A stretch of 64,000 nt of DNA from Ohtaekwangia sp035628875 (GCA_035628875.1 DASPIZ010000091.1:87208-151207); one strand, 5' to 3'. Positions 42,261-52,283 are shown, counted from the stretch's first letter. The notes: a model not told the origin generated them from the sequence alone. Translations and numbers: made by a program.

Positions 42261-43640
42261 CTAAAGCGATACAGACCAGTTAAGTTCATCTATAAGGTAT
42301 TGTAACTTATTTACCGACGAAGGGGTGAGTTCTGAGAATTCTTCATAATAGAGAAAATCCCCATCATAAATCTCCTCCGCAATAGCGTTGCTATAAACAT
42401 GATCGACAATATCATTAATCGGAACATCGCTTTCCAAAGAATAAATATCGTTAACGCTATGGTTCACGGGGAACACGATACTATTGACCGTTGATGTGGT
42501 AAAGCTCAACCCCGTAAGATTGAAGTTATTGGAAAGGTCCAGCTCATCAATACTGGCATCGTAAACGCCTATATTTTGTAAGCCGGGTAAATATGAAGTA
42601 TAGATTCCGGTGATACCCATAACCGAGCCTTGAACTTCTGTGATCTGATGAAGGTCACCGGTTACCTTTATCGTTTGTGTGCCTTCAGTTTCGTATTGAT
42701 GTGATCTGTAAGCATAATTAAATTCTTCTGTAAAGTCAGCAAAATTAATTTCTTCAGTAGGAGACCCATCACCCCAGTCGATGGTTACCTTACCTTCAAG
42801 GTTAAAGAACAACCAAAATGCGAAATGGGATTCAGTACCATTCGCTGTCAGAATCAGGGCTTCTTGGATTTGAAGTACAACTTCGAACGGATTGCCATTC
42901 AATTCCTCAAGCAGTTCTGTATAGTTGAATTCGCGCGAATAGGTTTCATAACCCTCCTTGGTTATCTCAAGCGTATAGGTTGCTTCAGCGTCGCCTTTGA
43001 ACGGAATTGTATTGACTTTATCATCAAGGTTAAAAACATACGATTCTCCGACGTTGTTGAAAATCTTTAATTCAGCTTCGGTAAGAACAATTTCGCCCTC
43101 ACCAGCGGCAAAAACAGCAATGGATAATGGATTTACAATGTTAATGGGAAACGATACATAACCAAAAGCTTCTGGTGTCTGTGCATTGGTACTGATCACC
43201 TCCATTGGTACGTTTGAGACTTTATTTTTGCTCACGTGAAAGCTATAGGGTAATGAGTTTTCAACCAGTTTCCCCAAGGGCGACCCCTTTAATGGAGTGG
43301 CAAATAAAATCTGATTTAACTCGTCTACGAGTAGAAAATCGACGATGGTGTATTTTCCAGGTCCAAGGTCGAGCGGTGTAGTAATGTAACCATCTCCAAG
43401 ACTGAGAATAGAGACAGGATGTTGAGTAAGCACAGGGTTGCCTGCGGCATTTTCAATGCTTAATAACAATGATGTTCCTGGCGGTAATTCTGTTCCTCCT
43501 GTTCTTCCACTCGAGGCATCAGAAGGAGATAGGCGGAATGAGAATTGTACCTTTTCAGGCTGAAGGCTTTTTTCATTTTCATCCGCGCAACGGACGAGCA
43601 CAAAAAGAAACAACACAGCGAATAATAAACGATTTTTCAT
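42261..43640 (-). CDS. Surface lipoprotein with PKD-like and BspA-like parts
   Basis: 459-aa lipoprotein: signal NRLLFAVLFLFVLVRC. An N-terminal beta-sandwich of DUF4493/fimbrillin-like character (VQFSFRLSPSDASSGRTG, GPGKYTIVDFLLVD) is followed by a carboxypeptidase-like segment (YTLEITKEGYETY). A PKD-like KVTIDWGDGSPTEEINF follows, and leucine-rich BspA-like repeats (LQNIGVYDASIDELDLSNNFNLTGLSF) come towards the end. Likely cell-surface exposed and involved in binding; no enzymatic motif. Its 3' end meets the hairpin terminator. Confidence 0.75.
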   Translation of the reverse strand: MKNRLLFAVLFLFVLVRCADENEKSLQPEKVQFSFRLSPSDASSGRTGGTELPPGTSLLLSIENAAGNPVLTQHPVSILSLGDGYITTPLDLGPGKYTIVDFLLVDELNQILFATPLKGSPLGKLVENSLPYSFHVSKNKVSNVPMEVISTNAQTPEAFGYVSFPINIVNPLSIAVFAAGEGEIVLTEAELKIFNNVGESYVFNLDDKVNTIPFKGDAEATYTLEITKEGYETYSREFNYTELLEELNGNPFEVVLQIQEALILTANGTESHFAFWLFFNLEGKVTIDWGDGSPTEEINFADFTEEFNYAYRSHQYETEGTQTIKVTGDLHQITEVQGSVMGITGIYTSYLPGLQNIGVYDASIDELDLSNNFNLTGLSFTTSTVNSIVFPVNHSVNDIYSLESDVPINDIVDHVYSNAIAEEIYDGDFLYYEEFSELTPSSVNKLQYLIDELNWSVSL

Positions 43641-44546
43641 AGCAAAATGGGTTTGTTGTGAATGAATTAAACATAATGATAACTCGCAGAATCTGCGCTA
43701 ACATACAATGATACCTTCGCATGCTGATAAGGAACTTCAATCCTTAGAAAATCAATAAGGCATAAAGCATACGAAAGACAACGCTTCAGAAAGAGGTGAT
43801 GGACTACAGCGGTTTTAAATTCCATCAGCATCCTTTTATTACTAAAGGAACCAACCCACATATTTCAAAATTGATAGCAATGATTTCTTTCGTGACAAAG
43901 TGGTATCCAATAAGGGATCTCCAACTCCTGCTACAAAGTAAAGGGATCATCACATTCAGCCTTGAAATTGACAGGGGATTCCCTTCTAGGAATACGAGCT
44001 GAGCGAGGCGAACAAAATACAAAAACAAAGTGGTGGAGATGTGCCATGTACCGCTATACGGTCATGGTGAGGTTGCCAGTTTGGCAACGCAGTAGAGTGG
44101 TTTTTCATAAAGCTAGACAGTGATGTTATATTACAAACATAGCGACTTTAAAATGCAAATAATGTCTCCCGGCGGGAAATTTTATCTATACCTTAATAAA
44201 CAGGTACTCCATTTTCAGTATGTTTGCTCCTGGTTTACATGGTTCGAGATTCAAAGTTCAAGTTGGATCGCTGTTCTAACGCGATTCGAAATTGTTTGAA
44301 GTTTGACGTTTGAGGTTTGATGTTAACTTTCGAAAACTAAGAAGTTATCGAAAACAATTTTCAGATTGACACTTATCGCTGAACGCCTAAGTTACAAATC
44401 AAACAAACTCGCAGCTCAAAGCTCAAAACTTTTTTGTCAAAGTACAGGATTGGAGGGCGTCGTTCATTCGTACTTCGTACCGCGTAACCTGTAGCTTGAA
44501 GCCTGCAGCTTTATACCAACCATAAAAATTCGAAAACAAAATAGAT
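43641..44546. other. 900-bp gene-free region with repeat block
   Basis: Short ORFs exist on both strands around 43796-44028 but overlap each other and lack start signals or recognisable products. A small hairpin GTTGCCA-GTT-TGGCAAC lies near 44074. The right part (44240-44520) is a word-like repeat block (see separate entry). No RNA gene recognised. Confidence 0.5.
44240..44520. repeat. Word-like repeat block upstream of the amidotransferase
   Basis: Order of words: GGTTCGAGATTCAAAGTTC, GTTTGAAGTTTGACGTTTG, CTTTCGAAAACTAAG-AAGTTATCGAAAAC, CAAACTCGCAGCTC, GTACTTCGTACCGCGTAACC, GTAGCTTGAAGCCTGCAGC. This shares the TTTCGAAAA/TATCGAAAA core and the GAGGTTTG words with the blocks at 29513, 33700 and 63297. 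Confidence 0.7.
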
Positions 44547-45245
44547 ATGCGCGAAATAACCATCGGCATCACAGACTGCGGGAGTTATCCGAACTATGAA
44601 AGATGGATGCTAAACGAGCGGGGTGTAAAAACAATTCGTTTGAGCCCGAAAGAAAACAACCTGAATGATTTAGTACAATGTGATGGCGTAATCTTAAGCG
44701 GGGGTGAGGACATGCATCCAAGGTATTATAATAAACCCGACTATCTTCAATATTGTGATGCCATTGATGAACAGCGGGATCAATTTGAATGGGGTGTATT
44801 GACGTATACGGAGAAAAATAACCTTCCTGTATTGGGTATTTGCCGCGGATTGCAAGTGGCCAATGTCTTTTTTGGAGGCACATTGATCCCTGATATTCCG
44901 ACGTTTGGGAAATACAACCACGCTAAATTTCCGGACGAAGATCGCTATCACACCATACAGGTAGATCCCAACAGTACACTATATAAAATTTCTGAAAAGG
45001 ATACAGGAACCATAAATAGTGCACATCATCAAAGCTGTGACCTGGTAGGAAAAGACCTCGTGGTGAATGCCATTTCTCCCGATGGGGTCATTGAAGGTAT
45101 GGAACGCAAAAATACGAGGGATAAAGCTTATCTCTTACTGGTACAATGGCATCCGGAAAGAATGAAGGATCAGGATAATGTGTTTTCGAAAGCCATAAAA
45201 GGTAGTTTTTTAACGGCCGTGCGTGCGCATAATATTGTAGTTTAG
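44547..45245 (+). CDS. Class I glutamine amidotransferase / gamma-glutamyl hydrolase family (PuuD-like)
   Basis: 232-aa single-domain amidotransferase-like hydrolase: GVILSGGEDMHPRYY, nucleophile Cys in PVLGICRGLQVANVFFGG, and the His/Glu of LLVQWHPERM complete the triad. Family members such as PuuD cleave gamma-glutamyl-GABA; the true substrate here is unknown and no polyamine genes are adjacent. Length is slightly short (PuuD about 250). Confidence 0.85.
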   Translation: MREITIGITDCGSYPNYERWMLNERGVKTIRLSPKENNLNDLVQCDGVILSGGEDMHPRYYNKPDYLQYCDAIDEQRDQFEWGVLTYTEKNNLPVLGICRGLQVANVFFGGTLIPDIPTFGKYNHAKFPDEDRYHTIQVDPNSTLYKISEKDTGTINSAHHQSCDLVGKDLVVNAISPDGVIEGMERKNTRDKAYLLLVQWHPERMKDQDNVFSKAIKGSFLTAVRAHNIVV

Positions 45246-45314
45246 ACAGAATGCTGGCGTTTGTCGTAGGCAGGCATCGGTTTATAGTGTTAAATGAAAA
45301 ATATATAAATCACG

Positions 45315-45434
45315 ATGAATAATTTCTTTCGGGCAATAATCGCCGGATATGGCGCAAAAAAATTAGGAGGCGGTTGCTTCGGTACAGTGCTTGTTTTTAT
45401 TTTAATCTGGGTGGTGCTAGGACAATGTGGTTAA
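45315..45434 (+). CDS. Conserved 39-aa single-helix membrane peptide
   Basis: ATG 45315 to TAA 45434: MNNFFRAIIAGYGAKKLGG, then one hydrophobic helix, ending LGQCG. I recognise this N-terminal IIAGYGAKKLGGGCF pattern as a conserved small Bacteroidetes peptide of unknown function. It is too short for usual gene callers. It lies between the amidotransferase and a transpeptidase-type gene. Confidence 0.7.
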   Translation: MNNFFRAIIAGYGAKKLGGGCFGTVLVFILIWVVLGQCG

Positions 45435-45545
45435 TGACGTTTTCATGCGAGCAACGGTATGGCTACACTTTTTATTTCGAGTTATGGAATTTTTCTGTTT
45501 GCGGGAGAGTTAAGACACTAAACCTGATCTAAACCCTCTCATTGT

Positions 45546-46373
45546 ATGAACAAATTAGTTGGAATTATTTTGTTGGTCATCATCTTTGTTTCTAACAGCA
45601 CCGGCAGTATTAATCTTTCTTCGCTATCATTTTCTTCTCCTTCAGACAGCGTAACCCATAAAGTTTCCCTCGGTGCGAAAACTGCTTCTGCGAAAACAAC
45701 GTTACTGAGTCGTTATAACTTTAATGATTCCATAACAAACCTGTATAACACCATTGGATTAAAAGAGTTAGGTCTAGGTTACGATGCTTTTCGATATGCC
45801 ATGATCGGATATCACGCCTTAAAAAATGAAGATAAGCTGAGCAGCAAAAACCTCATCTCCATTATCGATTTTTCTAAGGCAAGCACGGAAAAAAGATTTT
45901 ACACGATCGACCTCGATACTTACAAAATAAGATTTCATTCACTGGTTAGTCATGGAAGAAACACAGGCCAAAACATAGCCAAAAGTTTTTCAAATATTCC
46001 GCATTCCAATCAAAGCAGTTTAGGTTTTTACATTACGGGAGAAACATATGTTGGAAGCAAAGGTTACAGTTTGAGATTAGATGGAGTTGACGGAAAATTT
46101 AACAGTAATATGCGGAAACGTGCCGTGGTCATGCATGCAGCTGATTACGTAAGTGAAGCATGGATTGAGAAATACGGTCGTCTGGGAAGAAGTCAGGGCT
46201 GCCCGGCATTACCAAACGAACTTTCCCGGAAGGTAATTGATACCATTAAGGACAAAACGATGATCTTCGCCTACTTTAAAGATGATGCTTACTTTGAGGC
46301 ATCAGCATATCTCGATCTAGACAACCTGTGGAAAAAATTGGGTGACCAGGAAGAGATTTCGGCTTCAATCTAA
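45546..46373 (+). CDS. Murein L,D-transpeptidase catalytic domain family protein
   Basis: 275-aa secreted protein (signal NKLVGIILLVIIFVSNSTGS). It belongs to the YkuD-related 'murein L,D-transpeptidase catalytic domain' family: NLISIIDFSKASTEKRFYTIDL, FHSLVSHGRNTGQNIAKSFSN, VVMHAADYVS and the Cys motif GRLGRSQGCPALP. It is convergent with a YcbB-like transpeptidase gene whose stop lies 10 bp away, so two L,D-transpeptidase-type genes sit tail to tail. Confidence 0.85.
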   Translation: MNKLVGIILLVIIFVSNSTGSINLSSLSFSSPSDSVTHKVSLGAKTASAKTTLLSRYNFNDSITNLYNTIGLKELGLGYDAFRYAMIGYHALKNEDKLSSKNLISIIDFSKASTEKRFYTIDLDTYKIRFHSLVSHGRNTGQNIAKSFSNIPHSNQSSLGFYITGETYVGSKGYSLRLDGVDGKFNSNMRKRAVVMHAADYVSEAWIEKYGRLGRSQGCPALPNELSRKVIDTIKDKTMIFAYFKDDAYFEASAYLDLDNLWKKLGDQEEISASI

Positions 46374-46382
46374 ATACGGAAT

Positions 46383-48095
46383 TTAGAGGGTACTTTCTTC
46401 TAGCTTATTCATCAGCCGGAGCTGTCTTTTATCATATCCGTAGAGGTCTTCGCGGAAATGCAAAAGTCCTTCATCGTCGACCCATACCGTTCGGTATTCG
46501 ATTTGAACGTGATATTTCTTTTTAAGGTTTACTGTTTTAGATTCAGTGCCTTTCATCGCTTCCTCAATGGCTGATTCATTCCATTCATGCTGATCGCGCA
46601 ACAAGTATTCAGCCAATACAACCGGCTCTTCAACCCTGATACAACCGTGACTATACGCCCGTTTTTTGTTCTTAAAGAGGTGGTCGGCTGGCGTATCGTG
46701 AAGGTAAATACTAAAGTCATTTGGCATGATAAATTTCACTTTTCCGAGTGAATTGTTTGGGCCTGGAACCTCTACTACTTTGTAATCCGCAAGGTCCAGG
46801 TCTTTATCTTCCCAGTCTTCGTCTTCCGGGTCTATCACTTTTCCTTTTTTGTAAATCTTAAACCTTTTCGGATCGTAGTGGGAGGGATCTTCCTCAAGAT
46901 TTGGGATAACTTCGTCTTCCATAATCCCCGGCGGAATTGTCCATGTTGGATTAAAAACGATGTATTCCAGGGAATCAAAAAATATGGGCGTCGCATTGAA
47001 CTCAGTGCCAAGCACTACTTTCATCTCAAGTTTTTTCTTGTCATTATGATAAACACGAAGCAGGTATTCCGGAACATTAATACTGATGTAGTCGTCACCA
47101 TAATCAAGCGGAAGCCATCGTAGCCTTTCCAGGTTAAGCGCAATAAGATCAATTTTTTCTTTGAACGATTGATTTAAATACCGGGATGTCGTTTCAGAAA
47201 TGACGCCATCTGCAGTGAGACCGTGACGGCGTTGAAATTGTTTCACGCCATCTACCAATTGTTCATCATAACGCATGGAGTCTTCCTGCATTGCGTAGGG
47301 TTCAAGGTCTGTAAGCAAAAGCCTTCTTCTTAAACCTGGTATAGCGGGATGTTTTTCACCGGGTTCAATACCTGCTGAAAGGCCTGTGGCAAGCTTGTTA
47401 GATCGGTTAACATCGAATGACCTGTACTGTTTCAATGCCTTGCGTAGTTTTTCGTATTGTTCATGTTGGGGGTGTAGTTCATCAATAATCTCATATAAAT
47501 TTCCTGATGAATTTTCAACAAGAAGTTCAATATCATCGACTGCAGGGGTGTTCCTCTTCCAGATAAAATCGCCATTACTTGCTGTTCGGATGCGGCCTTC
47601 AATGAGGTGTGTAGTAAATAAAAAGAAGGAGCCTGTTATCCTGATATCCAGCTCTGCTACGTCATCCGTTGTACGATCCTTTTCATCATACAGCTTTTCA
47701 ACCGCTTTTGAAATGGGGTCCAGGTCATAATGGGTTGGATCCAAGCCATATTGTTCAGAGTTTTGAACAGCTTCTATAAATGCATCATAACTTTTCGTTG
47801 GTTTTCTGTACTCCAGCCATTTGGTTTTTCCATCGGTGTTGCGGTAGAACGTAAGTGTCTTGTGCTGAATTTTATTTTTATAATATGGCGCGGCAATTTC
47901 TATTACTTTAACTCTTTCCGAAAGGGAAACCGCCACCGTATCGATATAGAGTTTTGAAGGATACGAGCTGGTCGCGAGGTTTACGATTATGATGATTACG
48001 AGGACCACGAGACCTACAGCGGCTCCTATACTGACCTTCTTCCTGTTTTCCGGATCGTCCAGAAATACTTTTAACTTTTCTATCCATTCGTGCAT
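46383..48095 (-). CDS. YcbB-like L,D-transpeptidase
   Basis: 570-aa cell-wall enzyme: short cytoplasmic N-terminus, one transmembrane anchor (about 22-44), a scaffold domain, a peptidoglycan-binding helix region (QLVDGVKQFQRRHGLTADGVI) and a YkuD catalytic domain with YSHGCIRVEEPVVLAEYLL containing the active-site Cys. The LPLDYGDDYISINVPEYLLRVY and NPTWTIPPGI segments are typical of the LdtD/YcbB subgroup, which forms 3-3 crosslinks in peptidoglycan. Start taken at MHEWIEK (48095); upstream codons lack support. Confidence 0.9.
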   Translation of the reverse strand: MHEWIEKLKVFLDDPENRKKVSIGAAVGLVVLVIIIIVNLATSSYPSKLYIDTVAVSLSERVKVIEIAAPYYKNKIQHKTLTFYRNTDGKTKWLEYRKPTKSYDAFIEAVQNSEQYGLDPTHYDLDPISKAVEKLYDEKDRTTDDVAELDIRITGSFFLFTTHLIEGRIRTASNGDFIWKRNTPAVDDIELLVENSSGNLYEIIDELHPQHEQYEKLRKALKQYRSFDVNRSNKLATGLSAGIEPGEKHPAIPGLRRRLLLTDLEPYAMQEDSMRYDEQLVDGVKQFQRRHGLTADGVISETTSRYLNQSFKEKIDLIALNLERLRWLPLDYGDDYISINVPEYLLRVYHNDKKKLEMKVVLGTEFNATPIFFDSLEYIVFNPTWTIPPGIMEDEVIPNLEEDPSHYDPKRFKIYKKGKVIDPEDEDWEDKDLDLADYKVVEVPGPNNSLGKVKFIMPNDFSIYLHDTPADHLFKNKKRAYSHGCIRVEEPVVLAEYLLRDQHEWNESAIEEAMKGTESKTVNLKKKYHVQIEYRTVWVDDEGLLHFREDLYGYDKRQLRLMNKLEESTL

Positions 48096-48354
48096 GAAAA
48101 GACAACAGTAAAAATGTATTCCTGACCGGTGGCAGATTCGGGTAACTAAATCCAAATAGCTGCTGTGGAGTGGATTGAACTATTTGGGGAGTGCGGCTTG
48201 ATCACGTTCATTACCCTTGCCTTAGTAGGAGATTTTGGTTTTTCGATAACGATCGATTCATCCCGGACGGGTCGTAGAGAGAAGAGAGAAGGGAATGACG
48301 GAGTAGATAGATATGGAAGACGGGTCGTACACATGAGGATTACGATCGTAGAGA

Positions 48355-48440
48355 GAAGCGGGGATGACGGTGACTCCTTCCCACTATTACCGCCATCCTG
48401 AATTGCGCTTGCCCCGCAAGCGCGAAATGAAGGATCCCCA
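48355..48440. repeat. Palindromic intergenic repeat
   Basis: The GGGATGACGGTGACTCC ... CGCCATCCTGAATT segment surrounds a perfect hairpin GCGCTTG-CCCCG-CAAGCGC (48405-48423) and ends AATGAAGGATCCCC. The CATCCTGAA/GAAGGATC pair flanking a variable hairpin is the form of a common dispersed palindromic element in bacterial genomes. The rest of 48096-48575 shows no convincing gene. Confidence 0.5.
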
Positions 48441-48575
48441 AGAAGCGCAGTAACAGTCTGTCGTTATTGGAAACACTTTCGCGTTAGGTATCGTAAAATT
48501 CGAATTTGGAAGAACTTAATGCCGTAGTCAATCTCTCGTTATCGCGCTCTTCACGCTCGTAAATTATCGTGGAAT

Positions 48576-49232
48576 CTATGAACCCGGATTCTCCGTCGTC
48601 AACTCCGCCGACATCGCCCTCAGTTGCTCAAGTTCACTCAAGTCATCCTTGAATTTCTTTACCTGACGTTGCTTGAAAGCACCAAGTTTGTAAGCAATGA
48701 AAAACAACAGTAGCGAAATTGAAATGGGAATCAAACGTTCTCCAAGCGCCGGCCAAAGACCCAGCCTTTCAATTCCTTTCGGAAGGAATGATAGCGGAAA
48801 CAAAATGAATTGAGAAAATAGAAACACAATAATAGTATACTTTAAAAATACTTGTGGCTGTTCATAAATTTTAATAATGTTTTTTAGCGCAACATCAAGG
48901 TTATGGTGATTGATGGTTATGCTATTTAACCCGGCAAAATGTTTCACCATGGCTGCCAGCAGAATGACAAGGCAAACAATATAAATTATGATGGGAACAT
49001 ACTGGAGCTTAAAATTATAATCAAACGGGTTCCCAAAGAGGATAGCACAACCAGCCAGAAGGCAGACCAACATCCAGCTAAATCCAATCATGTAATTTCT
49101 TTTCACGACAGAAAACCGTGTTCCCGACCTTTCTTTTATCATACTTGTGATGATCTTTTCATGGATCACTTGCGTTGATTGTAGTTTACGATCATATTCG
49201 TGCCAGGCCGATTTCAATTCATTTATACTCAT
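48576..49232 (-). CDS. Membrane protein linked to ECF sigma factor (possible anti-sigma)
   Basis: 218-aa protein: soluble N-terminal helical region (SINELKSAWHEYDRKLQSTQVI, ~45 aa), four transmembrane helices (about 48-66, 78-95, 125-145, 165-182), and a cytoplasmic charged C-terminus. It overlaps the sigma gene by 14 bp and is cotranscribed downstream of it, the usual position of an anti-sigma factor. However, it lacks a recognisable zinc-binding anti-sigma motif. In Bacteroidetes such sigma-adjacent membrane proteins are frequent and unnamed. Confidence 0.65.
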   Translation of the reverse strand: MSINELKSAWHEYDRKLQSTQVIHEKIITSMIKERSGTRFSVVKRNYMIGFSWMLVCLLAGCAILFGNPFDYNFKLQYVPIIIYIVCLVILLAAMVKHFAGLNSITINHHNLDVALKNIIKIYEQPQVFLKYTIIVFLFSQFILFPLSFLPKGIERLGLWPALGERLIPISISLLLFFIAYKLGAFKQRQVKKFKDDLSELEQLRAMSAELTTENPGS

Positions 49233-49719
49233 AATTTTTCGGGTTAATAATTTTTTCCAGTTTGGTCTTTATGCGATTCAGTTTTACGCCAACATTGGAA
49301 TTACTGATTCCAAGGATCTCGCTGATTTCCTGATAACTTTTTTCTTCGAGATAAAGCATGACAAGGGCTTTCTCTATTCGTGTGAGTTGTTGAATAGCCG
49401 TGTTTAAGAGGAACCGTTTTTCATCTTCTATCGGAAAGCTATCTATGTCAGGAATCTGAAATTCTGCTTTCGAGATGCTTTGCCGCTCCGGTTTTTTGCT
49501 CTCCTTTCTAAAGCTGGAAATGGCTGTATTCAACGCTACTCTGTACATCCATGTTGATAATAATGACTCATTCCTGAAATTGGGAAACGACTTCCAAAGC
49601 TGGAGTATAATTTCCTGAAAGAGGTCTTCTTTATCATCCTTATTCCGTGCATATAGGTTACACACCTTGTATAAGATGCCCCGGTGGTTGTTTATCATTT
49701 TGATAAATTGCTCTTCCAT
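49219..49719 (-). CDS. ECF-type RNA polymerase sigma factor
   Basis: 166-aa sigma-70 family member with region 2 (KDDKEDLFQEIILQLWKSFPNF, WMYRVALNTAISSFRK) and region 4 helix-turn-helix (LEEKSYQEISEILGISNSNVGVKLNRIKTKLEK), typical ECF layout without regions 1 and 3. Probably directs the adjacent divergent ABC permease gene and itself. Overlaps the downstream membrane-protein gene by 14 bp. Confidence 0.93.
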   Translation of the reverse strand: MEEQFIKMINNHRGILYKVCNLYARNKDDKEDLFQEIILQLWKSFPNFRNESLLSTWMYRVALNTAISSFRKESKKPERQSISKAEFQIPDIDSFPIEDEKRFLLNTAIQQLTRIEKALVMLYLEEKSYQEISEILGISNSNVGVKLNRIKTKLEKIINPKNYEYK

Positions 49720-49898
49720 CTGGTTTTTTGAAGTAAGTCGTATTGATTACGCGGAAACTTACAAGAAGTCAAAAATTTTCTAAAGTAAGTGATTTTAGGG
49801 TGTTCTGTCGGTTTGTCAAGAGTCTTTGTAAATTGTAATACATTTGAATATTTTAATTCCACCGAAGAAGCCCGTAATTTTTTAGAATAGACTCAACC
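49720..49898. other. Divergent promoter region, ECF sigma / ABC permease
   Basis: 179 bp between the divergently transcribed sigma factor and permease genes. No hairpin or exact TAnnTTTG was found; AT-rich throughout. It must hold the promoters of both units. Confidence 0.35.
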
Positions 49899-52283
49899 AT
49901 GAATTACCTTAAAGTTGCCCTCCGGGTTCAAAACCGCTACAGAGGATTTACACTAATCAACATACTAGGGCTGTCATCCGGTATCGTATGTAGTGTAATT
50001 ATATTTCTTTATGTGAATTTTCATTTTCGTACGGATTCATTCCACCAGGACGCTGACAGAATCTTTCGGCTGGTGTTGAATATTCATACACCGGAGGGAT
50101 CAATAGAATATGAAAGTGGCTCAGCACTTCCCATGGCACAGACGCTGGGAAATGAGTTTAGTCAGGTTGAAAGAACGGCGTTCTGTATGAAGTTTTACAG
50201 TACGCCGACGATAACATTTCATCATGATGGTGTTGAAGGTAAATTTAAAGAGGAGAGTGTGGCTTATGCGGACAATCACTTTCTTACAATGTTCACGCAT
50301 CGTTTTATTACCGGCGACAAATTTACAGCACTTCTCAATCCAAGATCGGTTGTACTATCCGAAAAACAGGCCTTTAAATATTTCGGCACCGTTGATGTGA
50401 TTGGCAAGTCACTAAACATTAATAATAAAACAGACTTAACCATCACCGGCGTTGTGGCGCATCAACAAGAAAATTCTGACTTACAGTTTGATGTGATGAT
50501 TTCCCTGCCAACCCTGAAGGTTATCAACCCAAATTATCAGGACCAGAACTACACCTGGATTGGTAGAAATAACTGGACGTTCTTGAAACTAAAAGATGAA
50601 AGTCTGGCGGTAGATCTAAACGCTCAATTGCCGTCTTTTGTATCCAAATATCTTGGCGGTGACTTCCGCCATTGGCACTTACACCTTCAGCCGTTAAGCG
50701 ATATGCATTTTGATACACGGTACGGCGGGGTCGTGAAACAAGTCATTCTTTGGGTGTTAACAGGCGTAGCAATTGCGTTGATCCTGATTGTTTGTGTCAA
50801 TTATATCAACCTTGCTATGGCACAGTCTCAAAACCGTGCTAAAGAAATTGGCATAAGAAAGTGCCTGGGAAGTAACAGACATCAGCTATTCTTTCAATTT
50901 ATGACAGAGACAGCTAGTGTTGTGTTCGTATCCATTTGCATCGGGTTATTATTAACGTACCTGCTACTGCCTTTTGTAAATAGCTGGATGCAGATAGACC
51001 TGGCGTTAATGCAACTTATCAACATAGAGAATTTTATTTATTTGCTCTTCTTTGGTCTGAGCCTGGTGCTATTGGCAGGGTATTATCCTGCTGTTGTTTT
51101 GTCCGACTTTAACCCACTTTATGTTACTACGCGATCGACTGGTAAAAGAGGAGGGATTAATCATTTGTTGCGGAAATCCCTGATCTGTTTCCAATATGCT
51201 ATCGCCTTGCTTTTTTTGATCTCCTCCTTTATTATCGTGAATCAGGTGGATTACCTGTTGAGAAATGATTTAGGATTTTCTAAGGACGCGATCATCACAG
51301 TTAACCTACCCAGGCGCGATTTCTCTAAACTTCAAAAGTTCAGAAGTGAAGTAGCAAATCTGTCGGGCGTTGTGAAGGCCAGTCTGCATCATCAGGCACC
51401 AATGTCATCTTCCACCGATGGAGGTTTTATTAAGTATGATAACCGTACTGATTGGGAGGATTTCATCGTTAGAGACAGGTGGGCAGATGATCAATTTGTT
51501 CCTACCTATTCACTTGAACTCATAGCCGGTAGAAATATTGTACTTCGCGATTCTTTGACTGAAATTTTGGTTAATGAAACCCTGTTAAAAAAACTTGGTA
51601 TAGCCGAACCGGATGATATACTAGGCAAGTCAATGTTATTTGATAATTCAGCTATTACAGGAATCGTTGTTGGCGTAGTGCGTGATTTCCATCATCGGTC
51701 GCTGCAAAGCGCGATTGAACCTCTTGCCATCTATCCGTTGAAGAACGTATTCAACCAGGTTGGTGTGAAGTTTTCAAATCATCATCATCTTCCTGTTGAG
51801 TCTATTAACGGGGTTTGGAAAAGCAATTTTCCGGATGACGTACTTGAATTTTCTTTCCTGGATCAATCCATTGAAAAGATGTATCATATTGAAAAGACGA
51901 CCAGTAAGTTGATGCGTGTCTTTGCCGTAGTTTCTATCGTGATTTGTTGCATGGGTATTTTAGGACTTTCCGTGTTCTCTACATTACAACGAACAAAGGA
52001 AATTGGCATTCGTAAAGTATTGGGTGCTACGGTTGTCAATATCGTACTGATGCTCTCTAAACAATATCTTACGTTGATTGCAATCGCATTTACAATAGCC
52101 ATTCCATTGACGTATCTCGTTATGGATGGATGGCTAAAAGGTTTTGCCTATCATATCACATTGAGCTGGGTGGTCTTTATTGTCCCTGCACTTTTGATGG
52201 TTATACTCACCTTGTTACTTGTGGGCGTACAATGCCTTAAAACCGCCATGACAAATCCTGCTGAATCGTTGAAGCAGGAGTGA
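49899..52283 (+). CDS. ABC transporter permease, MacB/FtsX family (tandem)
   Basis: 794-aa membrane protein made of two MacB-PCD plus FtsX units: N-terminal helix (FTLINILGLSSGIVCSVIIFLYVN), a periplasmic domain, and three helices around 285-400 with the family motif NRAKEIGIRKCLGSNRHQLFFQF. A second helix follows near 430, then a second periplasmic domain and a C-terminal trio with LQRTKEIGIRKVLGATVVNIV. Such Bacteroidetes permeases work with a separate MacB-like ATPase, absent here, in export of antimicrobials, lipoproteins or signals. Divergent from the sigma factor. Confidence 0.9.
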   Translation: MNYLKVALRVQNRYRGFTLINILGLSSGIVCSVIIFLYVNFHFRTDSFHQDADRIFRLVLNIHTPEGSIEYESGSALPMAQTLGNEFSQVERTAFCMKFYSTPTITFHHDGVEGKFKEESVAYADNHFLTMFTHRFITGDKFTALLNPRSVVLSEKQAFKYFGTVDVIGKSLNINNKTDLTITGVVAHQQENSDLQFDVMISLPTLKVINPNYQDQNYTWIGRNNWTFLKLKDESLAVDLNAQLPSFVSKYLGGDFRHWHLHLQPLSDMHFDTRYGGVVKQVILWVLTGVAIALILIVCVNYINLAMAQSQNRAKEIGIRKCLGSNRHQLFFQFMTETASVVFVSICIGLLLTYLLLPFVNSWMQIDLALMQLINIENFIYLLFFGLSLVLLAGYYPAVVLSDFNPLYVTTRSTGKRGGINHLLRKSLICFQYAIALLFLISSFIIVNQVDYLLRNDLGFSKDAIITVNLPRRDFSKLQKFRSEVANLSGVVKASLHHQAPMSSSTDGGFIKYDNRTDWEDFIVRDRWADDQFVPTYSLELIAGRNIVLRDSLTEILVNETLLKKLGIAEPDDILGKSMLFDNSAITGIVVGVVRDFHHRSLQSAIEPLAIYPLKNVFNQVGVKFSNHHHLPVESINGVWKSNFPDDVLEFSFLDQSIEKMYHIEKTTSKLMRVFAVVSIVICCMGILGLSVFSTLQRTKEIGIRKVLGATVVNIVLMLSKQYLTLIAIAFTIAIPLTYLVMDGWLKGFAYHITLSWVVFIVPALLMVILTLLLVGVQCLKTAMTNPAESLKQE

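Noticed and set aside
43796..44028. Overlapping 67-68 codon ORFs on both strands
   Set aside because: They overlap almost completely, neither has a start signal or a recognisable product, and composition does not favour either.
48165..48401. 78-codon ORF and a 62-codon antisense ORF
   Set aside because: The region reads as low-complexity purine repeats leading into a palindromic element; no translation signals.
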